The notes beneath the pieces are model-generated. The model saw only the letters and a list, made by a program, of their open reading frames with translations. It made no database searches and was not told the DNA's origin. Both the position numbers and the translations under genes were made by a program. 64,000 bases of DNA from Prorocentrum cordatum (lineage: Eukaryota; Sar; Dinophyceae; Prorocentrales; Prorocentraceae): contig CAUYUJ010000201.1 of the NCBI GenBank assembly GCA_963575745.1, positions 52,916 to 116,915 on the forward strand. Direction: 5' to 3'. Each line of letters begins with the position of its first letter. Position 1 is the first letter of the stretch. Shown here piece by piece: positions 33,471 through 45,054 of this stretch.

Positions 33471-33736
33471 CTCCGACGGTTCAAAGATGGGGCCCTAGGG
33501 TGGATCTACATTGTTTGATGCACCACGTCCTTCGGACCTCTAGAGGGCAGAAAATCCACCCCCATAAGAATCACCCCGACAAGTGAAGCCGTTTAGCAGA
33601 CGCACCCAAAGAAGGAATCGAGCAGGACACGGCTGTTAAGCAAACGCCTAGGTCCGTCTAGTAAACGTCAGTTGTCAGGTCCAGGTGGCTTTTCCTCCCT
33701 CGAACCCCGTCCCTCAAGACCTCATCTTTGAACCAC
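33471..33736 (-). mobile_element. Intron-like TIR element, second copy
   Basis: GGTTCAAAGATGGGG (33478) and CCTCATCTTTGAACC (ending 33734) are inverted repeats. On the minus strand the borders read G-GTGGTTCAAAG and GTCGGAG-GCGG, again GT and AG. The interior differs from the copy at 31306, as expected for non-autonomous elements that share only ends. Confidence 0.6.
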
Positions 33737-33739
33737 CGT

Positions 33740-35090
33740 GCTCGTCGTTCGTCCCCCCTGCGGCGTGCGCTCGTTCTCTGGCGCTCCAGCCCCCGCACCC
33801 TCCAGCTCGGCGGCGCCCTTCCTGCCCACCGCACGACGGCCCACACAGGCCAGCGCGCGCATCCTCGGTCGCGGGCCTGGGCGCCCCGGGGCCGCTCTCC
33901 TCCCACGCTTCCTGCGGGCCGCGCCCGACGGCCCGGGGCCCCAAGACGGCCCACGAGACCCTCACGACGGCCCCAAGACGGCCCCTTAGAGCTCCAAGGG
34001 TGGCGCCAAGGCGCCCAGAGAGGGACCCTGGACTGCCCAGACAGGGCCCCAAGACGGCCTCCGAAGGCCAAGAGGTCCCATAGATGCCCCCGAAGGCCCC
34101 CAAGAGGCCCCCAAGAGGCCCCAGGAAGCTCCCAAGAGGCCCCTCAGAGGCCCCATAAAAAGCTACCAGGAAGCCCCCCTACGCGGCCCGCTTTCGCACC
34201 CTGGGTCGAACTCGCCCGCTGCAAGATTTTCCCCAGGCCAGCAGTCGGTGCGCGGGTGTCTGCACCACGTCTCCGACTGAGGCCCCAGCCGTCCAGCCTG
34301 GGGCGCCTCGGGGACGCGCATGCTGGCACCCCCCTCGTGCAGGCCGCTTCCGCCAAGGGCGACATTGTCTTGCGCACATGCCGCGTCTGCTCGAAGCCTG
34401 CTCGAAGCCTGGAGCTGACGTTGATGCGCGGGCGCCCTCCCCACGCTCCCGGCCCAGGGCCGCCAGTCCGCGGCGCCTCACTGGGAGGCGAGCAGTCCTT
34501 CCCTCCCGCGTGGAACGTCGTCGACTGCCCGGACCCTCTGTCTGAGCCCGTGGGCAGACCCACCGCGTGAGCGGTTCGTGACCAGACATCCGACCATGTT
34601 GCTCCTTCGATGCGCGGCCCCCGGAGTCCCAGGTCCTGCCCTGGAGGCAGGTCTTCGCCCCGGGCCCAGACACGGCCCCCAGAGGCCGAACTCGAGGAAA
34701 AACGCCTGGACCGAAAAGCTCAGATCGTCGGACTGGGTGCACAGTTTCTTCTCTTTCTTCCCCTTCTTCTTATTCGGCATCCGCTTCGGCCCCGTTGGGC
34801 GCGGATCGGCCCGCAACCATCTTGATGCTCTACCCTCTGATACTACCTAGCTCCTCCTCGACGCCGCCTTGGGCAGGAGGGCCATCGCCATGACTGATCA
34901 TCGCCATGCACAGCTTCTCGTCCCCGCGTGCTGCCGTTCGCGCGTGGACGCATCCGCCTGTCACCCTCCGGCACGCCGCCCGTGGGCCGTATATTCTCGC
35001 GGGTAGAGCCTGCTTCGGACGCTCGAGGGAGCGAAGAGGGAGGGGGGAGAGGGGACGAGAAGGAAGGGAGGAGGAGCAGGAGAAGGAGAA
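33740..35090. other. GC-rich spacer with short CCCCAAGAGGC repeats
   Basis: 33950-34165 repeats CCCCAAGACGGCC and GGCCCCCAAGAGG. Other frames are Ala/Arg/Pro-biased on both strands. No supported gene. Confidence 0.45.
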
Positions 35091-35432
35091 CTACGAGACT
35101 ACGAGGAGGAGGAGGAGGAGGAGGAGGAGGAAGAAGATGGCACGGAGGAGGAGCAGCAGCAGCAGGGATGTGGGAGACGTCATCGTGAGAGGAGGGAGGA
35201 GGGAGGAGAGAGGGAGGGAGATCGTTCGCATCGCCAATGCCACATATTTGATCAAAGATGGAGGCCCGATGCAGATACCGGCGACGCCGTTGATTGGCAC
35301 AGACGAGACTACCTGGCAAATTCCACTATGGACGAAAGGCGGTCGTGGTTCCACATTTGCACGGTCAATATCGACGCCAATGATGGTAAACTGTGACTAC
35401 AGATTGACGCCGGCACTCGGGCAGGCCGGTGA
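35091..35432. other. GGA microsatellite and unassigned sequence
   Basis: A (GGA)n tract at about 35100-35160 is followed by sequence with a plausible plus-strand frame ending near 35451 (IANATYLIKDGG, TTWQIPLWTKGG). Too short to call. Confidence 0.35.
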
Positions 35433-35660
35433 TCAGCAGCAGCGCGGGTGATAGAAGTGGTGTCCACCATGGGCGATTCGACCACTGACAGGCCATTGGT
35501 GATAGGGACACTTATACCAGCATTCCGTTCCTCTGTCCATCACAGCTGAGGCGATGGCTCTTGCCGAATCGGCGCGGGTAATTTCCAGTTGGGTTATCAC
35601 TAGCACACTGCCGTCACAGGAGCGCCTTAGGCTTTGCAAATACATGGAATTAAATGACGG
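35433..35660 (-). CDS. Possible small exon or ORF, Cys/His-rich end
   Basis: A frame beginning at an ATG (about 35645) runs about 70 codons with good composition (SVLVITQLEITRADSARAIA) and ends in a Cys/His-rich stretch (CWYKCPYHQW ... HGGHHFYHPRCC). The latter could bind zinc. It lies about 400 bp below the PEW-repeat gene's 3' end and on the same strand. A functional link is not shown. Confidence 0.35.
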   Translation of the reverse strand, partial: PSFNSMYLQSLRRSCDGSVLVITQLEITRADSARAIASAVMDRGTECWYKCPYHQWPVSGRIAHGGHHFYHPRCC

Positions 35661-36137
35661 AGGGAGGGAGGCGAAGCGAAACGAAGCGAAGCGAACGCTG
35701 GGTCGTGCGAGCGCCATGGTGTGGAAGATGTGGCCTCGACATGGAAGATCTCAGATTCAGGCTTGTGAAACGCATGCCGCATGCCCGCTCATCTGAGGTC
35801 CATCACTCTGTGCGCCAGGCGGCACCAAGCGGAGGAGGGGGGAGGACGAAGAACGAGGAGGCGCGGAGGAGGAGGAGGAGGAGGAGGAGGAGCAAGGGCC
35901 TCAGGACAGGCCGGCTTCTATACCGCTCTGAATCATGGCCAGCTTCCGCTCCAGGAGCACGGACATCATCGCGGTGGCAGCCTGCGCCTCCGTGCCGGCC
36001 CGCCTCAGCGCGGGGAACCTGAGCCGCCAACCGCTCGGGGTTGCGAGGCGCCTCTCGGGAAGCAGGACGGGAGCCGAGGAGAAGAGGCGGCGGGAGGAAG
36101 AGGAGGGAGGAGTCTTCGCCTCCCCTCCCCCTCCTTC
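35661..36137. other. Spacer with GGA microsatellite
   Basis: (GGA)n at about 35855-35890 and GC-rich flanks. Frames are low-complexity. Confidence 0.4.
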
Positions 36138-37043
36138 TCATCCTTCTGCTTCCTCCTCTTCCTCCTTGTCCTCATCCTCCTCGTCCTCCACACATCCTCC
36201 TCGATGCCCAGGCCCTGAGGGCCCCACCTCCCCACACCACCCCACCCTTCGCCCAAATCCGCCGACTTGAAGTCGAGGCACCCCTCCACCGTGGCCAGGC
36301 GCAGCAGAAGAGCCGGCGGACGTGGCGTAGGCCCAATGCATCGCTCCCTCCTTGGCCTTCTCCTCCGCATCGTGGAAGCTCTCCATAGCACCCTCGAGGA
36401 CGTTGAGCTGGCTTGCGCAGGTCATCCGCTTGGCCTCCCTGGCCCTCCACAGCAGCCTGTGGTTGGCCTCCTCGATGTCGCCGTTGGCCTGCACGACGGC
36501 ATCGTCTCTCTCCTTCTGCACCTCCACCTCGCGGATCTGCTCCTGGATCTCGGCGGCCTTCTCGGAAGCATAGTCCATGATGCCCTTCCTGGCGTTGTCG
36601 ACCATCCACTGGGGCACCTCCTGATTCTGCACCTTCAGCTCGTGAGCCTTGCAGGCCGCCCAGCGGTTTGACCACCTGTCGTCTTCCTTCACCAGCTCAA
36701 TCATCCACTCGGGCGTCTCCTTACCCTCCGCCTTCAGGCGCTTGACCTCCGACACGGCCCACTTGAGCTTGCCCCTGTTCTCGTCATCGGTCACGATCTT
36801 GTCCATCCACTCGGGGATCGTCTGGTTCTCCTCGCGCAGCTTCGCCGCCTGCTTCTTGGCCCACTGGAGAGTGGCGTGCTGCTGCATGCGCTCTTTCCGC
36901 TGCTGCCAGGTCAGTTCGGTCTCGTTCTTGCACCACTCCGGTGCTTCCTCCAGGGAGCTGAAGGACGAGACCACGCCCAGCATGCCCGTCGCTGTCGCGG
37001 CACTGCCCAGCATTGCGGAAGCGAAGAGCAGTGCAAGCGACAT
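36138..37043 (-). CDS. Secreted PEW-repeat protein
   Basis: The ATG at 37041-37043 starts a hydrophobic segment (LALLFASAMLGSAATATG) typical of a signal peptide. After it come about four degenerate repeats of 33-36 residues, each opening with PEW or PQW: EAPEWCKNE, IPEWMDKIV, TPEWMIELV, VPQWMVDNA. Each continues as an amphipathic helix with Trp-Ala (LQWAKKQ, LKWAVSE, NRWAACK). The last third is a Glu/Lys-rich helix. After about residue 230 the frame enters Gly- and Glu-rich low complexity, so the true C-terminus is probably set by an intron near 36320. I do not recognise the family. The design suggests a repetitive helical protein of the secretory pathway or surface. Confidence 0.65.
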   Translation of the reverse strand: MSLALLFASAMLGSAATATGMLGVVSSFSSLEEAPEWCKNETELTWQQRKERMQQHATLQWAKKQAAKLREENQTIPEWMDKIVTDDENRGKLKWAVSEVKRLKAEGKETPEWMIELVKEDDRWSNRWAACKAHELKVQNQEVPQWMVDNARKGIMDYASEKAAEIQEQIREVEVQKERDDAVVQANGDIEEANHRLLWRAREAKRMTCASQLNVLEGAMESFHDAEEKAKEGAMHWAYATSAGSSAAPGHGGGVPRLQVGGFGRRVGWCGEVGPSGPGHRGGCVEDEEDEDKEEEEEAEG

Positions 37044-37305
37044 GGCGGCTGGTCAAGGTGGGGGCACAACCAATCAAATATATGATATATAGAAGCCAGT
37101 GTGGGTCCCACGGCACAAGCGGCTTGCGCTAATATGACTACTAGCCGGCCGCTCTGCGATTGATCGGGAATTTCTGTATATAGAAAAAGGGGCGTGCGCT
37201 TGTGGGCGAGAGGAGAATGAGCGGGAGGCGGTGGTGCGGCGGCTGAGGATGAAGAGGTTGAGGATCAGGAGAGCGAGGCTCGCGAGAGCAAGGGTCACGC
37301 GGGCG
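37044..37305 (-). promoter_or_regulatory. Upstream region of the PEW-repeat gene
   Basis: AT-richer than its surroundings (CAAATATATGATATATAG at 37075-37093 on the plus strand). No established dinoflagellate promoter motif can be named. Listed as the likely 5' region only. Confidence 0.3.
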
Positions 37306-37309
37306 AGGA

Positions 37310-38065
37310 TCAGGCGAGCGTGGAGCAAGAGGGCCTCTGAAGGCCTCCTTGGGAAGCCTCCAGGTGTCCCACGCGAGAGCGCCGCATTTCGCTGGAAACG
37401 GAACAGGGGGGCCTCTGAAGGCCTCCAAGCTCCAGGGGGCGGTTTTCTGAGGATGTCCACTCGAGGGCGCCAGTTTGGAATTCGCCAGCGGATTTCCTGG
37501 ATCTCGCCGGAAACGGAACAGGAGGGGCTCTGAAGGCCTCCTCGGGGAGCCTCTGGGGGCCGGTTTTCTGAGGATGTCCCACGCGAAGGCGCCGGTTTGG
37601 AATTATTCCTCGCCAGATTTTCCGGATCTCGACGAAAACGGAACTAGGAGGGCCTTTGAAAGCCTCCTTGGGGATGCTGCGGGGGCGGGTTTTCTGAGGA
37701 TGTCCCACGCGAAGGCGCCAGTTTGGAATTCGTCGCCGGATTCCCTGGATCTCGCCGAAAATGAAACAGGGGGGCCTCTGAATGCCTCCTTGGGGATGCT
37801 CTGGGGACTTGTTTTCTGAGGATGTCCCACGCGAGGGTGCCAATTTGGAATTCGTCCCCGGATTTCCCGGATCTCGCTGGGGAATAGGGGGGCCTCTGAA
37901 GGCCTCCTCGGGGAAGCTCCGGTGGCCGGTTTTCTGAGGATGTCCCACGCGAGGGCGCCAGTTTGGAATTCGTCGCTGGATTTCCCGAATCTCGGCGGAA
38001 ACGGATCAGGTTTGGAATTCGTCGCCGGATTTCCCGGATCTCGCCGGAAACGGAAAGGGGGGGCG
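37310..38065. repeat. Tandem repeat, about 118 bp, six to seven copies
   Basis: GGTTTTCTGAGGATGTCCCA followed by CGCGAGGGCGCCAGTTTGGA, then TTCGTCGCCGGATTTCC and GGGGCCTCTGAAGGCCTCC, recur at about 37440, 37568, 37690, 37810 and 37930. The minus-strand frames repeat one peptide set and are not genes. Confidence 0.9.
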
Positions 38066-38139
38066 GTTGGCGGGCTTCTTCTCTCGCGCGCCGGGGGTCA
38101 GGATGACGTGAGTTCCACAGAAACACCCGCAAACGAGAG

Positions 38140-38560
38140 GGGGAGAACGGAGACTGGGAGGCGAAGATGATGGTAAGGATGAAGAGGAAGGTAAAAGGAG
38201 GAAGAGGAAGACGAGAAACCAGAATCTTCCGACCGACTTTCTCTCTAATGCTTACAGACGGTGTAAATTTTCTAATTGGCATCCTCCAGCATTCCTCCGA
38301 CATTCCTCCTCGGTGCTCGTTGGAGCGAGCGGGGAGGAGGGAGCAGGGAGGAGAAAGAGGAAGGAGGGACCAGGCAAGGGAAGGGAGGGGAGGGAGGAAG
38401 CACCGAGCGGGCAGGAAGAGAGCAGGGGGGAGGGACGAAACAAAAGGGAGGCCGGAAGGCGGAGGCAGAAAGGAGGAGAGCGAAGGGCGGATTGGCAGCG
38501 CGCACAAACGAGCGGAGGAAGGGTCGAAGGCTTCTTGGAAGGAGGCGGCTTCTTAGAAGG
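38140..38560. repeat. Purine-rich tract
   Basis: Plus strand is over 75 % A+G for most of 38310-38540 by eye (GGAGGAGGGAGCAGGGAGG and similar). Confidence 0.7.
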
Positions 38561-38879
38561 CGCCAGCCTTACATCTACAGGTAAGGCCCGTGCCGTCTAA
38601 GCAGCAGGGGTGCTTCTAAGAAGCCCTCCACCCTCCCCCCACCCCACCGCGCGCATCTCTGATTGAGCATGGGAAGGACCAGTGTTCCGAAAACTACCCT
38701 TCTCCCAATGCCGTGCCTTGGCATGGTGGCATGGTCAACCACTCGCCCCCTGCACCCATCCTTCCAGCAGACAGCTCCAGCAGACACAGTGGCCGTCTCG
38801 GCCAGCATTCCCGCCAGATACGGCCGAGAGTCCTCCTCGGATCCTCGTTAGAGATTCTAGGCCCCTTCGGCAGTGCGCG

Positions 38880-39130
38880 TCCCACTGCACTAGGAGTCCT
38901 CAACCTTCGCACATGCAGGCTGGCACTGCGCCCACACGCAGTGGGCCCCAGAACCGACAGCGCGCGAGAGTCGTGCAGCTCCCTTCCACCCACCCACCCC
39001 GGCAGCCTCGACCTTCGCACCTGCACGCTGGCACTGCGCCCACACGCAGCGCAAACAGATGGCGATGTGGACACGAGAAGCGACAGCACGCGAGAGGCCT
39101 TCTCGGGCCTTCCGCGAGACATCACTGCGG
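38880..39130. repeat. Direct repeat pair, about 115 bp apart
   Basis: CTTCGCACATGCAGGCTGGC and CTTCGCACCTGCACGCTGGC, each followed by ACTGCGCCCACACGCAG and later by CGACAGCRCGCGAGAG. Confidence 0.8.
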
Positions 39131-39543
39131 CCCAGAGCCGCTTGTACAGCCCCTGGGCGGCGCGGCTCGAAGCCGAACAGTGCGCGCAAGGAGCCAGTAA
39201 CACGGCAGGTGCGAAAGCGGTCTCGGCGCGGCCCTGAGAGCGCCCGCCCAAACTCAGATTAACTGAACCGGCGAACGAACAACACAGAGCCATACCTGTA
39301 GGTGGAACTCAGGGGGCTATGGGTGCGTGTTGCCGGACAGGGGCCCCCGCTCAAACGGGAGCCTCCCCCAGGGTCTGGAGCGGGCCGCGGCATTGCTTGC
39401 ACCACTTCCACCACGCCAAGTTTTCGCCGCAGCCACATGTTTCGCATCGGACCAGCTGGCCCTGAACGAGAGAGCCATCCATGCACGCAACCCGTTGCGC
39501 AAGATAGAGCGTCCACGGCCGCACGAGGGCTCGCCGTGGAGAT

Positions 39544-39561
39544 CGTGAGAGAGAGAGAGAG

Positions 39562-39600
<39 letters not shown>
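39544..39600. repeat. (GA)n then long A run
   Basis: GAGAGAGAGAGAGA followed by about 38 consecutive A, then a plus-strand purine-rich tract to about 39950. Confidence 0.95.
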
Positions 39601-41125
39601 GCCTGGCTGCGGGGCAGCCGTCTTCGAGCCAGCCTTTGAAAGAAAATAGAGAAAAGGTAGAGGGGAAAAAGAAGAGTAAGAGGAGAAAGTGGAATAGAAA
39701 TAAAAAGAAAAGAAGGGAAAAAGTAAGAAGGGGACAGATAAAAAGGCCTTTTGAGAGAGGTGTTAAAAGGGAGGGAGCGAGAGGTGGGCTGAGGGGAGGA
39801 AGTAGGTTAACTAGGGGGAAAGAGGGATGGAAGAATCAGGGGGAGAAATGTGAAAAGGGAGGAGGGAGGGAGGAGGCAAAAGGAAGAAGGGGGGGAGAAA
39901 GGAGAGAAGGATTAAAGAAGGCCAAAATGTTGAGCGGGCGAGAAGCCGTGTCCTCATCCTTCCTCTTCTCCTCCCTCCTCCTCCTCCTCCTCCTCCTCCT
40001 CCTTCTCGCTCGCCACGAGCACTAATATAGCCCCAGACATACAACAGGGCTGGCGCAATGAGCGCAGCGATTAAAGAAGATGAGGCAAGGGCCTTCTCGC
40101 GTGCTCCTTTTCGCATCGGCCGTCGCTGCTCCCCTGTCTCGCGCTCGGAGTGTGGGAGGCGCCGAGGCGAGAGCGCCATTCGGAACGGCCGAAGACGTCC
40201 CGAGTGGAACAGAAAGCACATGTGTTTTCCACCACATTGTGGGAAACACTGTATGAAAAATCCGCACGTGGGAGGGGCAGATGTAGGGATGCCGTCGTGG
40301 GAGAGAGGAGAGTTGTACTCCGAATGAGTAATTGTACAGGGTGAGAGAGGGAAAAGGGAGGGGAGACAGGAGGGAAGGAGGGAAGCAGGCCAGAGCAGGT
40401 GGAGGATGAGGACGACAAGGAGATGCGAGTGCACATCTGGGCACACAGACGGCAACAGAGGCCCAGGTCCGGCCCGCGCGCGTGCTTCGGCCTTGTGGCC
40501 GGGCGGTGGCAGCTCCATGATGCGCAGCGTGGTCTGTGTGGTGCCCGTCTTGCGCTCGGTGAACGCGAAGACACCTCTCCGAGGGTGGGGGGCAAGGGCA
40601 GGAAGGGACAAGACAAGGCAAGCGCGCGATGTCGGTCCGACTGGACCGGCCCCAGAGGATGGCAGCGCGGGGGCGGAGCCATCAGGAGTCGGTCTGAGCT
40701 GGGAGAGCTCGCGTGGTGGAGGCTGAGACTTGGATGCACAGGGCACGGACGGAGTCAGATGGTGCGCAGCCAGGGGCGGAATGGTGGGGCAGGAGCAGGG
40801 GGGGCGGAGAGCGAGGGGAAGGGGCAAGGAGGGAAGGGGTGAAGGGGAACGGGGAGCGGGAGAACGTGGGAGCGAGGGTGATGGGTGATGGGTGATGGGG
40901 AATGGGACGCGGGAGGGGGGGATATATAGGCAGTGAGGCGGTTCTCATGATAGGCTACGGCGTGGGTGCCCACTGCCAACGGGCGAGCCTTGCCAACCGA
41001 GTACAGAGTACGGCGCGCGAGAGCAGCCTACGCAAGGAGGACGGCCAACTGGCAGCTTGCGAACAGCGCAGGGGCCTTGGAAATCCTGAGAGCCACGCCA
41101 CTTAGAGCGATAAATCTTGATCCCA
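39601..41125. other. No supported gene; purine tract and CTC microsatellite
   Basis: 39640-39950 is mostly A/G on the plus strand; (CTC)n at 39966-40005. 40020-41120 holds short GC-rich frames on both strands with no domain and a small ATGGGTG repeat at 40878-40900. Confidence 0.5.
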
Positions 41126-41134
41126 GGGTCGCCG

Positions 41135-42385
41135 CCGCGGCCTCCTCCTCCTCCTCCTCCTCCTCTTCCTCCTCTTCCTCCTCCTCCTCATCATCACTAC
41201 CATAACGACCATCATCACCATTGGTATCAAAACCATTACCACAACCATCATCATCAGCAGCAGCATCATCACCATCATCATCGTCATCACCATCACCATC
41301 GCCATCATCATCATCAGCAGCAGTAGCATTATCATCATCTTCGTCATCAGCATCATCATCATCAGCATCATCAGCAGCAGCAGCGTGACCATCATCATCA
41401 TCATCATCATCCTCATCATCATCACCATTACAATCCTCATCGTCATCATCAGCATCAGCAGCAGCATCATCATCATAAGCATGATCATCATTATGATTAT
41501 CATCATCAACTCCATCATCAGCATCATGATCATCACCACCATCAGCACCATCAACAGCATCATCATTGTCATCATCACCATCGTCATCAGCATCACCATC
41601 ATCATCAGCATCATCGTCGTCATCAGCATCAACATGATCATTACCACATCGTCATTGTCATCGTCATCGTCATACTCACCAGTACCATCACCATCACCAC
41701 CACCAGATTCATCCTCATCATCAGCAGCAGCAGAAGCAGCAGCAGCATCCTCATCAGCATCATCATCACCATCATCATCCTCATCATCCTCATCCTCATC
41801 ATCACCATCAGCATCAGCGTCATCAGCCTCATCCTCGTCAGCATCGTCATCATCATCAGAATCACCATCATCACAATCACAGTCAACAGAAATCATTCAT
41901 TATCCTCGTCCTCATCATCAACCAATACAGTCGTAGTCATCATCAGCATGGCCATCATCCTTATCACCATCAGCATCAGCATCGTCATCATCCTCATCAT
42001 CCGAACCATCATCATCATCAACCACATCACCATCATCATCATGAGCATCATCGTCACCATCATCATCATCATAATCATCGTCAACAGTTGCATCATCGCC
42101 ATCGTCCTCATTATCCTCCTCATCATGCTCATCCTAGCCATCATCAACAGCAGCATCACCACCATCATCATCATCACCATCATCATCATCGTCATCATCA
42201 TCATCGTCATCATCATCATCATCGTCATCGTCATCGTCATCGTAATCATCAGCATCGTCAGCATTATTATCACCAGCATCATCATTGTCATCGTCGTCAG
42301 CATCATCGTGAGCATCAGCATCATCATCAGCATCATCATCATCACCATCATCCTTATCGTCGTCATCATCATCAGGATCGTCTAC
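41135..42385. repeat. Very long CAT/ATC microsatellite, about 1.2 kb
   Basis: Starts as (CTC)n, then imperfect CAT triplets with CAG, CGT and CCT variants to 42385. Frames read as poly-His, poly-Ile/Ser or poly-Asp/Met. Confidence 0.95.
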
Positions 42386-42389
42386 CTCC

Positions 42390-42600
42390 CTCCCCGCTCC
42401 CTCCTCCTCCTGACTCCCTCCTCCCCCTCCCCTCTCTTCCCTCTCCCCCCTCCCCTTCTTCCCTCTCCCTTCCCTCCCCTTCTCCCCCCTCCCCCCTCCC
42501 CTTCTCCCCCCTCCCATCCCCTTCCCCGATCCCTCCTCCTCCGAACTCCCTCCTCCCCCTCCCCTTCTTCCTTCTCCCCCCTCCCCTGGGAGAGGAGGGG
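42390..42600. repeat. Pyrimidine-rich tract
   Basis: About 210 bp of C and T (CTCCTCCCCCTCCCC). The plus strand switches to purine-rich sequence by about 42660. Confidence 0.85.
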
Positions 42601-42827
42601 TGAGCAGCAAGCTCCCTCGAGGAGAAGAGGCAAAGTCTGGGGCACGGCGATGGGACGGGGACGAGGAAGGAGCGGAGACCGAAGGAGGAGCATAAGGAGG
42701 TAAAAGGCGAGGAGGAGAAAGACGAGGAAGAAAAGGAGGAATGGGAGGAGGAGGTGGGGAAGAGGGGAGGAAGAGGAAGGGGCACCCAGCAAATCCGCCG
42801 ACCCTTCGGCGTGTGAGAGACGCTGTG

Positions 42828-43222
<395 letters not shown>

Positions 43223-43259
43223 GAGTCCCAAGACAATTGAGAGACGAACAGAAAAAACA

Positions 43260-44055
43260 AACGCCGTTGTTAAGTCGATCCCTTCCCTTCCCTGCTGGGT
43301 GGGTGGGGATACGGGGGGAGGGCAGGGGTGGGGGGGCAGGGGAGGGGTAAGGGGGCGGGGGTCCCTGGTCAGATTGCCGCCCCCCAGAGGTGCTGGCGGG
43401 TCCCCAGGGGTGAACCCACCTGTTGGACAGGAGGGACAAGGAGGGGTTCCCCCTGTGGGGGGAGCTGGCCCTGGTCCCCAGGCCCAGGTCCCGACCCCGG
43501 CCCCGGCTGTGGCTCCAGCCCCAGCCCTGCCCCAGACCCGGCCTCGGCCCCAGCCCCAGGGTCCCGGGGGGAAGGCCCAGGGGCCCGGGGGAAGTCCCGC
43601 CTTCAGGGTCGGCGGCACCGGCCGTAAGGCCTTCACAATATAATGACTTGCTCTATCTCGCTGCCCCTCCGCGCAACAGATTCCAATGTGTAGGCATCCC
43701 CAGCTGACGGGAGACGGACCACACGCGAGAGTAGAGAGGAGCGAGAAGGCGGACGAGGGAGGAAAGAGGACGGTGGAAGGAGGAAGGCGGAGGTAGGGTG
43801 GAGGAAGGAGGACGGCGGGTATAGGGAGGGTGGAGGGTGGAGGTCGACGCGGGAGGATGGAGGGCAGAGGGCGGAGAGCGACGGACGGAGAGTGGAGGAG
43901 AGGAGAAAGGAGGGTGGAGCAGAGAGGGTGGAGGGAGAACAGACCGAGGGACCATCAACACCATAAACATCACCCTCGATTCATTATCCTTATGAGCAAC
44001 CCCTCCCTGTCGCACCCCGAGGCCAGTCGGAATGGCGGGCCATTTCACCACTTCT
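43260..44055. other. Unassigned; CCCCAGGCCC-rich segment
   Basis: 43455-43570 repeats CCCCAGCCCC-like units. 43720-43940 is purine-rich (GGAGGAAGG, GGGTGGAGG). No supported gene. Confidence 0.45.
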
Positions 44056-44059
44056 GTTC

Positions 44060-44620
44060 CTGAAGCTTAGAATGCAAGAACATCACGGATTGAGGGCGGG
44101 TGGTTTTCAAAATGTGGCTCTCGCCTTAGCGCCGCGCACCATCTTAAAAATTGCAAGAGCTTCACAAATGGAGGGCGGGTAAATGTGGCTCTCGCATGAG
44201 CGCCGCGCACAATCGTCATTTAAACGTGCATGAGTTTCATGGATGGGAGGACGATCCTTTGCAAAATGTGGCTCTCGGCTTTGTTGACGTCCCAGAAACG
44301 GCGTTGTGGCACGATTTCGAAGCGCCAGGGCGCAATTGTTAAAATGATTCGTGGTGTTGAAGTCCCTGTAATGGTGTTCTGGTAAGAGTCAGGGTCGTCA
44401 AGACGAACAGGAAGGGTGATTTGCAGCGGTGAAGTCCGAGGAAAGGCGTTCTGGCACAATTCAGGATGTTTAAACGGTTGTTTTCAAACGGGGCACTTCT
44501 TTCAGTGAATGGCTTCTGACGAGGGAGCTTGGAGGGAGGGCGTATTGCAGCATCGTTGATGAGTCTTGGGTTTACACTGGTCCTTCTCCTTCTCCTTCTC
44601 CTCCTCCCGCGCCTCCTCGT
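44060..44620. repeat. Segmental duplication, copy 1
   Basis: Units CAAAATGTGGCTCTCGC then CTTAGCGCCGCGCAC, followed by GCAAGAGCTTCACAAATGG, then GTTGAAGTCC blocks, then GGGGCACTTCTTTCAGTG and TATTGCAGCATCGTTG. The same order recurs at 45055-45650. Confidence 0.8.
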
Positions 44621-44782
44621 CCGCCTTCGGATTGTTAAAAAAAGAGAAGGAAGGAGGCCACAACTTCGCGATCTGGCCACAGTGTGGCCGTGAACTGGCC
44701 ACGGAGTCAACGAATAACCTGAACCGAAGATGATGAGCATTCGCTTAATCGCGCTCCCCTGTCTCCTCTTCCTCACCCTCCT

Positions 44783-44802
44783 CCTCCTCATCATCATCAA
44801 CC

Positions 44803-44854
<52 letters not shown>

Positions 44855-44948
44855 CATCCTCATCCTCATCCTCATCCTCATCCTCATCCTCATCCTCCTC
44901 ATCATCATCATCATCATCCTCATCATCATCATCATCATCATCATCATC
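44783..44948. repeat. (TCA)n microsatellite
   Basis: About 165 bp of TCA/TCC triplets between the two duplicated segments. Confidence 0.95.
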
Positions 44949-45054
44949 AGTTTTGATCAGAAATAATTCCTTTTTGCCGCATCCCCAGACATACAAGCAG
45001 GGCGGGTCAAGCGTTTTGCCTGAGAGATCCTCACCAAGTACAATCCTGAAGCTT

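Noticed and set aside
37310-38507. Minus-strand ORFs with repeated WDILRK- and GHPQKT-type peptides
   Set aside because: These are the 118-bp tandem repeat in different frames.
39561-39600. Poly-A run as the tail of a retroposed transcript
   Set aside because: It is preceded by (GA)n and followed by more purine-rich sequence, and no gene or target duplication adjoins it.
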